Shown here piece by piece: positions 43,656 through 52,276 of a stretch of DNA of 60,254 nucleotides. A program made the translations under genes and the position numbers. The DNA lies in NCBI GenBank assembly GCA_009778475.1, contig WRJS01000005.1, forward strand, positions 1 to 60,254, given 5' to 3'. The notes under the pieces were generated by a model that was given only the letters and a program-made list of their open reading frames with translations, was not told where the DNA came from and did not search any database. Within the stretch, counting starts at the first letter, position 1. The number at the start of each line of letters is the position of its first letter. Source of the stretch: Kiritimatiellota bacterium. Its GTDB lineage: Bacteria; Verrucomicrobiota; Kiritimatiellia; RFP12; UBA1067.

Positions 43656-44525
43656 AACGTCCATCGTCTCCTCATAATAATACGAATAATCAATGCCCTT
43701 CATGAATGTTTCGCGGTCGGCGATTTTTCCCGTCAGCGCGTCTTTCACAAGCGATTTTATAACCGTCGGGTTGGACGGGCTTTTGCTCATCGCGCCCAGG
43801 TAATCCTTCTTGTCGATTTTGCTCCAGTCCACGCACTTCTTGAGAGTCCGCTTGAACATCAGGTCAAGCCATATCCGTGTGCTGCGCCCGTTGCCTTCCA
43901 TGAAAGGGTGGGCGACATTCATCTCAACGTACTTGTCCATGATCTCGTCGAATGTCGTTTCCGGCATCCGCTCGATCTGTTGCAGGCTGTGCGCCAGATA
44001 CTGCGCGGGCGCGAACGTGAACCCGCCCTTGCTGATGTTCAGCGACCTAATCTGCCCCGCGAAATCATACAGCCCGCCGAAGATATAGGCGTGTATCTGT
44101 TGCAGGCATTTGACGCTCCCCGGCTCGAGACCGTTTAACAGCCCGCTCTCAAAAAGCGCATACGCCTTTGTCTTGCTTTTGCCGTCAATGGTTTCGGGCG
44201 AATAAGTGAACCATTCGAGGAAGCGGTTGGCTTCCCTGCCCGGAAATGTTTTCGCGAGTTCTTTTATGCCCGCGTCGTCAAAACAGTCTGTCAAACGCGA
44301 TTTGCCGTCGGGCGCGACCATTTTCAACCCCTTACAGTTTGTAAGGAGTTGGGCGTTTTGGTTTTTCAGGCGGTTTTTCAACACATACCAATAATTCCGC
44401 GGGTCTTCGCTGTCGCTCAACACGGCGCAAATGTCAACGGCGCTGAACCACCATTTATTATTCCCCTCGTCCCAAACGGCGCGGACTTCCTTGTTGTCAA
44501 AAAAGCGGATTGAGGTTTTGCTCAT
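43650..44525 (-). CDS. BRO-N / Fic domain fusion protein
   Basis: A 291-residue protein. Residues 1-90 resemble the BRO-N DNA-binding domain of phage antirepressors (IRFFDNKEVRAVWDEGNNKW, WFSAVDICAVLSDSEDPRNY). Residues about 118-240 form a Fic domain with the complete active-site motif HPFMEGNGRSTR (206-217) and the flap region DFAGQIRSLNISKGG. Fic enzymes transfer AMP or related groups to proteins. The C-terminal SYYYEE (281-286) is close to the inhibitory helix motif (S/T)xxxE(G/N) of class III Fic proteins. AAGGAG precedes the ATG, which overlaps the hsdS-2 stop by 4 bases. It is probably part of the restriction operon, as regulator or abortive effector (inference). Confidence 0.88.
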   Translation of the reverse strand: MSKTSIRFFDNKEVRAVWDEGNNKWWFSAVDICAVLSDSEDPRNYWYVLKNRLKNQNAQLLTNCKGLKMVAPDGKSRLTDCFDDAGIKELAKTFPGREANRFLEWFTYSPETIDGKSKTKAYALFESGLLNGLEPGSVKCLQQIHAYIFGGLYDFAGQIRSLNISKGGFTFAPAQYLAHSLQQIERMPETTFDEIMDKYVEMNVAHPFMEGNGRSTRIWLDLMFKRTLKKCVDWSKIDKKDYLGAMSKSPSNPTVIKSLVKDALTGKIADRETFMKGIDYSYYYEETMDVF

Positions 44526-45094
44526 GATGCACTCTCCTTAAACGTCAAAAGTTTGTCCCGGTAAAACTCGTATTGCTTACGCCGCGCCTCAATCTCGGCG
44601 GGCAAGCCCTGCGTCAAATCGTTTGCCAGCGCGGAAAACTTGTCGAGGATGGCGACGATGCGTTCCTGTTCGGCGAGCGGAGGGATAGGGATTGAATATT
44701 TCATTACAGCCGTTTTATCGCCTCGTGGCATTTTTGCCCCCTTTGAATATTGTGTGTCGTAGTCGAAAAAGTCATCGGAAGCGAGCAAATAATAAAAATA
44801 TTTTGGCAACAAATCTGCGCTGGATTGCTCCTTTATTCGGATTGTCAAAACATCGCCGTTGGTTCCCCCGTCATGGGTTGCAAACCATATCTTTTTCAGG
44901 TATGGGCGAATGTTTCCGATTAATACATCGTTGATTCGATATTCAATCAAATTGCCTTTTGTCGGAACACAACAGGACGCGACTTTCCCGTGTTTATCGG
45001 GCAATAAGTTATCTACGCCGACATAGTTGTCCGCATTTACTTGGGAAGTATTGATTCGTAATTCTGAATAGAAAGCAACCTCACTCATCTTCAC
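44522..45094 (-). CDS. hsdS: Type I restriction specificity subunit, second half
   Basis: A 190-residue half-size HsdS, matching the second target-recognition domain and the C-terminal conserved helix of a normal subunit of about 400-430 residues. Visible are NLIEYRINDVLIGNIRPYLK, the end-of-TRD motif IPIPPLAEQERIVAILDKF, and EIEARRKQYEFYRDKLLTF. GTG at 45094 or ATG at 45088 (AAGGTGGG 5-8 bases upstream) could start it. Reading back from the ATG, the frame stays open through the 3' end of hsdS-1 and into the 7-bp repeat array, so a one-copy gain there would fuse the halves. Confidence 0.9.
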   Translation of the reverse strand: MKMSEVAFYSELRINTSQVNADNYVGVDNLLPDKHGKVASCCVPTKGNLIEYRINDVLIGNIRPYLKKIWFATHDGGTNGDVLTIRIKEQSSADLLPKYFYYLLASDDFFDYDTQYSKGAKMPRGDKTAVMKYSIPIPPLAEQERIVAILDKFSALANDLTQGLPAEIEARRKQYEFYRDKLLTFKESAS

Positions 45095-45099
45095 CCACC

Positions 45100-45807
45100 T
45101 TACGCCGCTTTCCTGCCCTCTGCCCTCTGCCCTCTGCCCTCTGCCCTCTGCCCTCTGCCCTCTGCCCTCTGTAATTCTGAAATTATATCATAATTTGCCC
45201 CCATACCCTTGTCAAGCATTTTATCGAAGCTCAGCAGTGAGTTCCTGTAAAACTCATATTGGATTTTACGCGCCGCAAGCTCCGCCTGCAGCTCCGCTTG
45301 CAGTGCTGTCTGCAACTCCGTGAACGCATCTAAAATCCGCACGATTTCCTCTTGCACGGGCAGGGGCGGGAGGGGGATTTTTATTGTCGAAACCACATTG
45401 CTCATTAATTTGGGGTTGCCCATTCCCGAATAAACGTATCCCTTGGCGACAATTTGCAAAACATAGAATATAAAGCGTGTATTAAATAGTTTGTTGTCTT
45501 TTATTTTTAATAATCCGCATACGTTTGTAATACTGAATTGTTCGTTATTATGATAGAATACCGAACCTGCGTTCGCTCCGTCTGTTGTCCATGTAATAGA
45601 TTCAAAGTCATAATCGTAGGTATTTATATATCCAAAAATACCATTATTGGCTGTTTGCGACGAATATACTGGATATTTCCCCGCGTTATCTCGCAAAAAA
45701 TCCTTTGACATTACGCGACCGCGTGAAATATGGCAAACCTCTCTCAGCGTCTTAAACTCCACGCCCTCGGGGCAGAGCGCTTTTATCAGATCGTCGAGCC
45801 TACTCAT
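45100..45807 (-). CDS. hsdS: Type I restriction specificity subunit, first half, ending in a 7-bp repeat
   Basis: A 235-residue protein with one target-recognition domain: CPEGVEFKTLREVCHISRG at the start, YPVYSSQTANNGIFGYI in the middle, and the central conserved helix IPLPPLPVQEEIVRILDAF ... LAARKIQYEFYRNSLLSF. After about residue 200 the chain is repeat-encoded (RAEGRGQ units) and stops at TAA soon after the array. It overlaps the rhuM stop by 8 bases. Together with hsdS-2 it makes one normal HsdS. The split could be a real phase-OFF state or a miscounted repeat. Confidence 0.9.
   Translation of the reverse strand: MSRLDDLIKALCPEGVEFKTLREVCHISRGRVMSKDFLRDNAGKYPVYSSQTANNGIFGYINTYDYDFESITWTTDGANAGSVFYHNNEQFSITNVCGLLKIKDNKLFNTRFIFYVLQIVAKGYVYSGMGNPKLMSNVVSTIKIPLPPLPVQEEIVRILDAFTELQTALQAELQAELAARKIQYEFYRNSLLSFDKMLDKGMGANYDIISELQRAEGRGQRAEGRGQRAEGRKAA
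45116..45171. repeat. Eight tandem copies of CCCTCTG in hsdS
   Basis: Eight perfect 7-base copies (coding strand CAGAGGG), with no stop codon in any frame. Seven is not a multiple of three, so each change in copy number shifts the downstream frame by one base. Confidence 0.97.
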
Positions 45808-46828
45808 TGCCGTCCCCCGTTTTTTTGCCTTTGCGCCCTATCCGTTTCTGGAGACCTTTAAGAGCGTCCAAGTACGCTTGCTCCACGGGCGACAATTCAC
45901 CTGCGACCAGCGTCCGGTATTGCTCGTACTCGGTTTCAGCTTTTTGAACCGCCGCCTCGTGTGTGACTTGCCCCGCGCCTTTCAGGATGCCCTTCCCGTA
46001 CATGGCGGAGAATCGGTCAAGCTCCGCAACCCAGTCTTTCATATACATCGGCTCCCTGCGCCTTGCCTTCATTTCGGCAAGGTCAAAGAATGCGGAAACC
46101 ATACTGTTGAGGTCAAGCAGTTCATTTTTATGCAAATAGTTTTTCGCAATGGTGACTTCGTCTTTGCGTGGTCTCGTCCCCTCGAAAACCGTTAATCCCA
46201 TGAACGGCTTTTTATGGTCGACCCTGCCTGAAATGAGTTCGGGTGCGGTCTGCCCGCTGACGGCAAAGTGCAGTTTGTTTTGAACGATTTTGAAAAATTT
46301 AAGCGTTTCGCTCTGCTTGTGGTTATAGTCCATGCTTGTCGCGTAAAGGTCTAAAACCTGCCGGTACAAGACCTTTTCGGAAGAGCGGATGTCCCTTATG
46401 CGGTTCAGCAGCTCACGCCAGTAATCGCCCCCCCCGGCTTTTTTAAGCACGTCGTCGTTCAGCGCAAAACCCTTGCGCATATATTCTTTCAATATCATGG
46501 TCGCCCATTTTCTGAATTGGACGCCGCGCTGTGATTTTACGCGGTAACCCACGGCGATTATTACCTCAAGGCTATAATAATCCACTTGATACGTTTTCCC
46601 GTCTGCAGCAGTTGTTGCAAAATCTGCAACAACTGAATCCTGCTCAAGCTCTCCGTCCCCGAAAATGTTTTTAATGTGCCTCGAAATCGTGGATTTGTCA
46701 CGGGCGAAAAGTTTTGCGATTTTGTCAAGCGGCAGCCAGACGTTGTCGTCGCTAAACAAAACGTCTATTTTCGTCTGCCCGTCCTCTGCCTGGTAAATGA
46801 TGATTTCGCTTCTATTCTCGTGACTCAT
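45800..46828 (-). CDS. RhuM-family protein
   Basis: A 342-residue protein of the RhuM (virulence RhuM/DUF) family, found in pathogenicity and defence islands. The N-terminus has VWLPLDKIAKLFARDKSTIS, then RHIKNIFGDGELEQDSV, a helix-turn-helix-like region. YYSLEVIIAVGYRVKSQRGV and QFRKWATMILKEYMRKGF are the family signature. The C-terminal half is helical with EYEQYRTLVAGELSPVEQAY. Its molecular function is not established. It starts in a 4-base overlap with the winged-helix gene and runs 8 bases into hsdS-1, so it is an integral member of the operon. Confidence 0.92.
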   Translation of the reverse strand: MSHENRSEIIIYQAEDGQTKIDVLFSDDNVWLPLDKIAKLFARDKSTISRHIKNIFGDGELEQDSVVADFATTAADGKTYQVDYYSLEVIIAVGYRVKSQRGVQFRKWATMILKEYMRKGFALNDDVLKKAGGGDYWRELLNRIRDIRSSEKVLYRQVLDLYATSMDYNHKQSETLKFFKIVQNKLHFAVSGQTAPELISGRVDHKKPFMGLTVFEGTRPRKDEVTIAKNYLHKNELLDLNSMVSAFFDLAEMKARRREPMYMKDWVAELDRFSAMYGKGILKGAGQVTHEAAVQKAETEYEQYRTLVAGELSPVEQAYLDALKGLQKRIGRKGKKTGDGNE

Positions 46829-47406
46829 TGCCGTCCCCCCTTGACTTTCCAATAGCCAGCCTTATCGGAGCCGACACGCTCAATTTCTCCGCCGTCCTTT
46901 AATTTTTTGACGTGGCGCTTTACGGTCGCTACGCCAAGCCCTGTTTGTGCCGCGAGCAGGGCGGCGGTAATGTGCGGATTCTTTCGGATTAAGTCAAATA
47001 CAGTATCATTTTTCTGATTTACAGTATCATTTTTTCGATTTACAGTATCATTTTGAGGGGTTACAGTGGCGTTTCTCGGTTTTACAGTGGCGTTTGCTGT
47101 GCAGACAATCGAGTTTACCGGGTCAGGCTTATGCGCGGAGACCTTGTCGGCTTCGTCCTGCCGCTCGGTATCGCCGTCCTTTTGGGGCATTGCCTCGTAA
47201 TAACTTCTCAGGCGTTCCTTGACCTCGCCGATGGTCAGTTCACCCTCGATGTTCTTTTGGGCGAGGTCAAAAAGATATTCGGACGGCGTTAAGCCGTCAA
47301 CCTGCTGCAACCCGATCGCGACCCGCCAGTTCTCGGCTTTCTCGCGCTTTTCGGGTTCGCCGAGCCGTTTGTATTCGTCAAAGTCAGGCATTGTTCCCTT
47401 GCTCAT
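46825..47406 (-). CDS. Small winged-helix protein with NDTV repeat linker
   Basis: A 193-residue protein. The N-terminal half is charged (FDEYKRLGEPEKREKAENWR ... LFDLAQKNIEGELTIGEVKE), resembling an Fic-associated antitoxin-like VbhA segment. The middle has five 8-residue repeats (NATVKPR, NATVTPQ, NDTVNRK, NDTVNQK, NDTV), coded by a 24-bp DNA repeat at 46999-47094. The C-terminus is a winged helix (HITAALLAAQTGLGVATVKR, HVKKLKDGGEIERVG). It may regulate the operon or neutralise the Fic protein; both are inference. One base separates it from the nuclease gene upstream. Confidence 0.75.
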   Translation of the reverse strand: MSKGTMPDFDEYKRLGEPEKREKAENWRVAIGLQQVDGLTPSEYLFDLAQKNIEGELTIGEVKERLRSYYEAMPQKDGDTERQDEADKVSAHKPDPVNSIVCTANATVKPRNATVTPQNDTVNRKNDTVNQKNDTVFDLIRKNPHITAALLAAQTGLGVATVKRHVKKLKDGGEIERVGSDKAGYWKVKGGRQ

Positions 47407-47407
47407 G

Positions 47408-48541
47408 TCACGCGCCCCCCTCGATTTCCCTGATGATCGCCGCGATTGCTTCCGGTGACGGAAGTAGCAAGCACATTTCTTCCGGCAGATTGTCATAATA
47501 TGAATAAGTCGCCACGCCAATGGGCTTGTCGGAGCTTTTTAGTGCGTATTCAACAATGGTGCGTTCTTTGCTTTTGCAAATAATTATCCCGATGGAAGGA
47601 TTTTCATCCGGGAGCTTTTTTGTCTCATCAAGGGCGGTCAGGTAAAATTGCATTTTGCCCGCAAACTCCGGCGTGAAGTTCCCAACCTTCAACTCAATGG
47701 CGATAAGGCTTTTCAATCGCCTGTGATAAAGCAGGAGGTCTATATAGTAATTCTCGCTGCCGACGGGCAAAAGGTACTGGTTGCCAATAAATGCGAATTC
47801 GCCTCCCATCTCAATCAGGAACACACGGATATTGTTGATGATGGCGGCTTCAAGTTCCGCCTCGCTGTGTTCAACGCCCATCTCAAGGAAATCAAAGTTA
47901 TAATCGTCCTTTACTGCGAGTTTGGCTTGCAGCCTGTATTTTTCGGGCAGGGTGTCATCGAAATTAGTTTGATTGGTGAGATGTTTCTCAAACGCCCTGT
48001 TCTCGATGTTGTTGATCAAGACATCCTTTGTCCACCCGTAACGCTTGGTCATCCGAATGTAGAATTCGCGTTGGAGCTGGTCTTTGCATTTCTGCATGAT
48101 GACGATGTTTTTTGACCAGCTAATTTCTGCTGCCAATGGCGGCAGATTTGAATTGCCAGAAACTGAAGCCGATGGGTTCCGTTTTGCTTTTCCTGAATCT
48201 CGCGCTGATTGTGCGAGATTTGAACCACCTAAATCTGCAACCGTCGGTTGCAGATTTGAGCTAGGTGAGTATTCTCGGTAAAAATCACGCATAAGCCAGA
48301 GATTTCGCGCCGAAAAGCCCTGTACGCCGGGAAACTCCTTCTGTAACTCCTTTGCCAAGACCTCGACGACGGATTTTCCCCAACCCTTTTGGTGTTGCTG
48401 ACGGGTGATTTCTCCCCCTATTTCCCAGTAGAGCTGCATCAACTCGGTGTTGACATGTTTCAGCGCCTCATACTGGCGGCGATAAACAAGCTCTTTAATC
48501 TCCTTGATAAAAGAGCCGTAAAGCGTCAAATCATTTTTCAT
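47408..48541 (-). CDS. DUF1016 / YhcG-type PD-(D/E)xK nuclease
   Basis: A 377-residue protein of the YhcG family. The N-terminal DUF1016_N region has [24 protein letters not shown] and [25 protein letters not shown] wording. The C-terminal nuclease domain has [39 protein letters not shown] (the D ... ExK active site) and the following [11 protein letters not shown] segment of about 45 residues between FYREYSP and [12 protein letters not shown] is repetitive (SNLQPT, SNLAQS, SNLPPL) and probably an expanded linker. It overlaps hsdM by 11 bases. Family members are found near type I restriction genes. Confidence 0.92.
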   Translation of the reverse strand: MKNDLTLYGSFIKEIKELVYRRQYEALKHVNTELMQLYWEIGGEITRQQHQKGWGKSVVEVLAKELQKEFPGVQGFSARNLWLMRDFYREYSPSSNLQPTVADLGGSNLAQSARDSGKAKRNPSASVSGNSNLPPLAAEISWSKNIVIMQKCKDQLQREFYIRMTKRYGWTKDVLINNIENRAFEKHLTNQTNFDDTLPEKYRLQAKLAVKDDYNFDFLEMGVEHSEAELEAAIINNIRVFLIEMGGEFAFIGNQYLLPVGSENYYIDLLLYHRRLKSLIAIELKVGNFTPEFAGKMQFYLTALDETKKLPDENPSIGIIICKSKERTIVEYALKSSDKPIGVATYSYYDNLPEEMCLLLPSPEAIAAIIREIEGGA

Positions 48542-50111
48542 TGTTTGCGCCCCCCTCGATTTCTTGGATGATTGCTGTGATGTCTTTGCGGAGCGCGTCG
48601 GAGCGTGTGACGATGCGCTCGATCTCGGCGTTGAGCTTGAGGATGTCCACCACTTCGGTCGTGTTCTCTTTCTCAACGTAGGTCGAGACGGAGAGCGTGT
48701 AGCCCTGCGCCTCGATGTCGCCGCTTGAAACGAGCTTGGCGATATATTCCGCGTCCTCGCGCTTGGTGAAAACGTCGAGGACTTTGCTGATGTTGGCGGC
48801 GGTGAGTTTGTTGCTGTTGGTGATCTTGATGCACTCGCGCGATGCGTCGATGAAGAGCACTTTGTTGTCGCGCTTGCTCTTTTTCAGGACCATGATGCAC
48901 GTGGCGATGCTGGTCCCGAAGAACAGGTTGTCGGGCAGCTGTATGACGCAGTCGACGTAGTTGTTGTCGATGAGGTATCTCCGTATTTTCTGCTCCGCGC
49001 CGCCACGGTACAGGATGCCGGGGAAGCAGACGATCGCCGCCGTGCCGTTCGTCGCGAGCCATGACAGGCTGTGCATGATGAACGCCATGTCGGCTTTGCT
49101 CTTGGGCGCGAGGACTCCGGCGGGCGAGAAGCGCGGGTCGTTGATGAGTATCGGGTTGCCGTCGCCGTCCCACTTGATCGAATAGGGCGGGTTGGAGACG
49201 ATCGCCTCGAACGGCTCGTCGTCCCAATGCAGGGGGTCGGTCAGCGTGTCGCCGTGCCCGATGCTGAAATCGGTGTACTCTATATCGTGCAGAAACATAT
49301 TGATGCGGCAGAGGTTATACGTCGTGATGTTTATCTCTTGCCCGAAAAAGCCTTGCCGCACGTTGCCCTTGCCGAGTATCTTTGCGAAATTCAGCAGCAG
49401 CGAACCCGAGCCGCAGGCGGGGTCATAGACCTTGTTGATTTCGGTTTTCCCGGCGAGCGCCAGCCGCGTCAGAAGCTCGGAGACTTCCTGCGGCGTGAAG
49501 AACTCGCCGCCGCTCTTGCCCGCGTTGCTGGCATACATGCTCATCAGAAACTCGTATGCGTCGCCGAACGCGTCGATCGTGTTATCCTGCAATCCCGCGA
49601 GCTTCATCTCCGCCACGCCGTCGAGCAGCTTGACGAGCCGCTCGTTGCGCCTCGTGACCGTCGCGCCGAGCTTGTTGCTGTTGACGTCCAGATCCTCGAA
49701 CAGCCCCCTGAAATTCTCCTCGCTTTTCGTGCCTTGCGCCGAAGCCTCGATGGCTTTGAAAACCGCTTCAAGCGTCTCGTTCAGGTTCGCGTCGGTTTTC
49801 GCCTTCTTGCAGATGTTCTCGAACAGCTGGCTCGGCAGAATGAAAAAGCCCCTTGTCTCGACAATCTCGGCGCGCTCAAACTCCGCGTCTTTGTCGGCGA
49901 GTCTCGCGTAGTCAAACGCCGTGTTGCCCGTCGCGTGCTCGTTGGCGTTCAGGTAGCCGGTCAGGTTCTCGGAGATGTACCTGTAGAACATCATGCCGAG
50001 AATGTACTGCTTGAAATCCCAGCCGTCCACGCTCCCGCGCAGATCGTCGGCGATTTTCCATATCGCGCGGTGAAGCTCCGCCCGCTCCTGCTCTTTTTTA
50101 TTGTCTGGCAT
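48531..50111 (-). CDS. hsdM: Type I restriction modification DNA methyltransferase subunit
   Basis: An N6-adenine methyltransferase of 526 residues, which works with HsdS. The N-terminal HsdM domain has [20 protein letters not shown] and [16 protein letters not shown]. The SAM motif [14 protein letters not shown] is near residue 228 and the catalytic NPPYSIKW near 305, in the gamma-class order. [16 protein letters not shown] precedes motif I, and [20 protein letters not shown] follows. It is the first gene of the restriction operon. The ATG lies just after a block of short CAGTGGTTAGTG repeats that separates it from kduI. Confidence 0.96.
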   Translation of the reverse strand: MPDNKKEQERAELHRAIWKIADDLRGSVDGWDFKQYILGMMFYRYISENLTGYLNANEHATGNTAFDYARLADKDAEFERAEIVETRGFFILPSQLFENICKKAKTDANLNETLEAVFKAIEASAQGTKSEENFRGLFEDLDVNSNKLGATVTRRNERLVKLLDGVAEMKLAGLQDNTIDAFGDAYEFLMSMYASNAGKSGGEFFTPQEVSELLTRLALAGKTEINKVYDPACGSGSLLLNFAKILGKGNVRQGFFGQEINITTYNLCRINMFLHDIEYTDFSIGHGDTLTDPLHWDDEPFEAIVSNPPYSIKWDGDGNPILINDPRFSPAGVLAPKSKADMAFIMHSLSWLATNGTAAIVCFPGILYRGGAEQKIRRYLIDNNYVDCVIQLPDNLFFGTSIATCIMVLKKSKRDNKVLFIDASRECIKITNSNKLTAANISKVLDVFTKREDAEYIAKLVSSGDIEAQGYTLSVSTYVEKENTTEVVDILKLNAEIERIVTRSDALRKDITAIIQEIEGGANNEK

Positions 50112-50185
50112 ACAGTGGTTAGTGATTAGTGGTCAGTGATCAGTGGTTAGTGGTCAGTGACTAGTGATTAGTTTTAACTCCGAAC
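50112..50185. repeat. GTGGTTAGTGATTAGTGGTC repeats at the island boundary
   Basis: Runs of TTAGTGATTAGTGGTCAGTG, then CTAGTGATTAGTTTTAACTC and two CTCCGAACTTC copies, fill the gap between the start of hsdM and the end of kduI. It marks the upstream edge of the restriction island. Confidence 0.75.
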
Positions 50186-50202
50186 TTCTAACTCCGAACT
50201 TC

Positions 50203-51024
50203 CTACCTGATTGCTGCCGGATCCATGTCCTCGAACACTTGGTTCTCGCCGCCCATCGCCCACACGAAGCGGTACGCGCCCGTGCCGACGCCGCTGTGGA
50301 TGGACCATGCGGGGGAGAACACGACATCCTTCTCTTTCAGCACCAGATGCCGCGTCTCGGAAGGCTCGCCGTAGAGGTGGACGACGCGCCCGCCCTCGGG
50401 CAAATCGAAGTAGCAATAGACCTCCGTGCGGCGGTCGTGCGTGTGCGGCGGGTAGGTGTTCCAGACCGACCCCTCCTGCAACTCCGTGAAGCCCATCACC
50501 AGCTGGCAGCTCGCGACGCGCCCCGGACGGATGAACTGATAAATCACCCGCGCGTTCGCATCCTTCTGCGACCCCAGCGCGACGCGGTTAGCTTGCGCGA
50601 GCGTCGCGTGTGCCGTGGGGTAAACGGCGTGGGCGGGATAGGACACCAGATAAAACTGCGCGGGGCTCTTCGCGGATCTGCTGGCGAAACTCACCTTCTT
50701 CGCGCCCCTGCCGATGTACAGGCACTCGCGCGGCGCGAGCGTGTAACGTTTCCCGTCCACCGTGACTTTACCCTCCGCGCCGAGGTTGATGACGCCCGAC
50801 TCGCGGCGCTCATGGAAGAACGCGCACGCCATCTCCTTGCCGCCCTTCAACTCCAGCGCCCTCGCGGTCGGGACCGCCGTCACCACGACCGCCCTGTCCA
50901 CATCCGAATACACCGCGTTCAACTTCCCCACCACAAACAACCCCTCGCGCAGGAAATGCGCGCGCTGCTCATCCGTCGTCATCCGGCGATAGGCTTGCCG
51001 GTCAGCCGTGTCAATCGTATCCAT
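50203..51024 (-). CDS. kduI: 5-keto-4-deoxyuronate isomerase
   Basis: Converts 5-keto-4-deoxyuronate, from unsaturated oligouronates, to 2,5-diketo-3-deoxygluconate. The 273-residue cupin carries KduI blocks: TDEQRAHFLREGLFVVG, ACAFFHERRESGVINLG, LVMGFTELQEGSVWNTYPPH, THDRRTEVYCYFDLPEG (zinc His/Glu ligands), VVFSPAWSIHSGVGTGAYRF and VWAMGGENQVFEDMDP. It starts 6 bases after the kdgK stop with no clear ribosome site, so coupling is likely. Its product is the KduD substrate, encoded beyond the restriction island. Confidence 0.95.
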   Translation of the reverse strand: MDTIDTADRQAYRRMTTDEQRAHFLREGLFVVGKLNAVYSDVDRAVVVTAVPTARALELKGGKEMACAFFHERRESGVINLGAEGKVTVDGKRYTLAPRECLYIGRGAKKVSFASRSAKSPAQFYLVSYPAHAVYPTAHATLAQANRVALGSQKDANARVIYQFIRPGRVASCQLVMGFTELQEGSVWNTYPPHTHDRRTEVYCYFDLPEGGRVVHLYGEPSETRHLVLKEKDVVFSPAWSIHSGVGTGAYRFVWAMGGENQVFEDMDPAAIR

Positions 51025-51030
51025 CGTTCA

Positions 51031-52131
51031 TCAGCGCACAACGCGCGCGCCGCCTCCTTTCATCAGTTTCTCCACTTCCTCTCTTGATGCCATCGACGTG
51101 TCGCCCGGCGTGGTCATCGCCAGCGCCCCGTGGGCGCAGCCGTAATCCACCGCCCTCTGCGCGTCGCCGTGCGCCAGGAACCCATACGCCAGCCCCGACG
51201 CGAAACTGTCGCCGCCGCCCACGCGGTCGTAAATCATCAGGTCCTTCATCTCCGCCGACTCATGGAACGCGCCGTCATGCCAGCACACCGCGCCCCAGTC
51301 ATTCAGCGTCGCGCTCGTCACCTTGCGCAGCGTCGTCGCGCACACGCGCAGGTTCGGGAACGCCCCCGCCGCGCACGCGATCATCCGCCTGAACCCCTCC
51401 CTCGGCAACGCCGTCAGGCCCTCATCCGCACCCTCGACCTCCAGCCCTAGGCACGCCGTGAAATCCTCCTCGTTGCCGATCATCACATCCACATGACGCG
51501 CCAGCCTGCGGTTCACCTCCCGGCACGCCGCCAGCCCCCCGTTCGCCTTCCAGAGCGACGGCCTGTAATTCAAATCATACGACACCACCGTCCCGTGCCG
51601 ACGCGCCGCGAGCATCGCCTCCTCGGCCACCTGCGGCGTGGTCGCGGACAACGCCGCGAAGATCCCCCCCGTGTGAAACCACCGCACGCCGCGCGCGCCG
51701 AACAGCGCCTCCCAGTCCACCTCCCCCGGGCGCATCCGCGCCGCCGCCGAACCCGCGCGGTCGCTCACCCCCAACGCGCCGCGCACGCCGAAACCGCGCT
51801 CCGTGAAGTTCAGCCCCACGCGCGACGCCGCGCCCGTGCCATCGAACGGAACCCACCGCACCAGCGACGTGTCCACGCCCCCCTGCAAGACGCAATCCTC
51901 CGCCAGCCGCCCCACGTCATTCTCCGGGAACGCCGTCACCACCGCCGTCCGCAGCCCGAAGCACTTCCGCAGCCCCCGCGCCACGTTGTACTCGCCGCCG
52001 CCCTCCCACACCCGGAACGACCTCGCCACGCGGATCCGCATATCGCCCGGGTCCAGCCGCAGCATCACCTCCCCCAGCGACACCGCGTCGAACGCGCACT
52101 CCGCAGGGCCCTTGATTTTTAGCACCGCCAT
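51031..52131 (-). CDS. kdgK: 2-keto-3-deoxygluconate kinase (PfkB family)
   Basis: Phosphorylates KDG to KDPG, the substrate of the next gene's product. The 366-residue ribokinase-type enzyme has SLGEVMLRLDPGDMRIRVA, the ring-binding GGGEYNVARGL, VVSYDLNYRPSLWK, IGNEEDFTACLG and the catalytic region YDRVGGGDSFASGLAYGF (GGGD instead of the usual GAGD, retaining the Asp base). I start it at the ATG at 52131, preceded by AAAGGA; an upstream extension is made of intergenic repeat. It lies between eda and kduI. The assignment to KDG rather than another sugar rests on the neighbours. Confidence 0.9.
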   Translation of the reverse strand: MAVLKIKGPAECAFDAVSLGEVMLRLDPGDMRIRVARSFRVWEGGGEYNVARGLRKCFGLRTAVVTAFPENDVGRLAEDCVLQGGVDTSLVRWVPFDGTGAASRVGLNFTERGFGVRGALGVSDRAGSAAARMRPGEVDWEALFGARGVRWFHTGGIFAALSATTPQVAEEAMLAARRHGTVVSYDLNYRPSLWKANGGLAACREVNRRLARHVDVMIGNEEDFTACLGLEVEGADEGLTALPREGFRRMIACAAGAFPNLRVCATTLRKVTSATLNDWGAVCWHDGAFHESAEMKDLMIYDRVGGGDSFASGLAYGFLAHGDAQRAVDYGCAHGALAMTTPGDTSMASREEVEKLMKGGGARVVR

Positions 52132-52157
52132 TTGGAAAGTCCTTTTTTTGAGTTTCG

Positions 52158-52276
52158 AGTTGATTCGTGTTGCCGATTGAAGCCGACTGGAATCGACTGA
52201 GATCAACTGAAGCCGAAAGGCTCGACCGATTTCGACTTCAGTCGATGTCCGTCGGCTTCAGCCGATTTCAGTCGAG
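52158..52276. repeat. CGACTGAAATCGGCTGAAGC-type repeat between eda and kdgK
   Basis: Units such as GATTGAAGCCGACTGGAATC, GACTGAGATCAACTGAAGCC and the inverse GACTTCAGTCGATGTCCG / GGCTTCAGCCGATTTCAGTC alternate through the gap and run into the eda 3' end, providing its last codons and stop. Confidence 0.8.
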
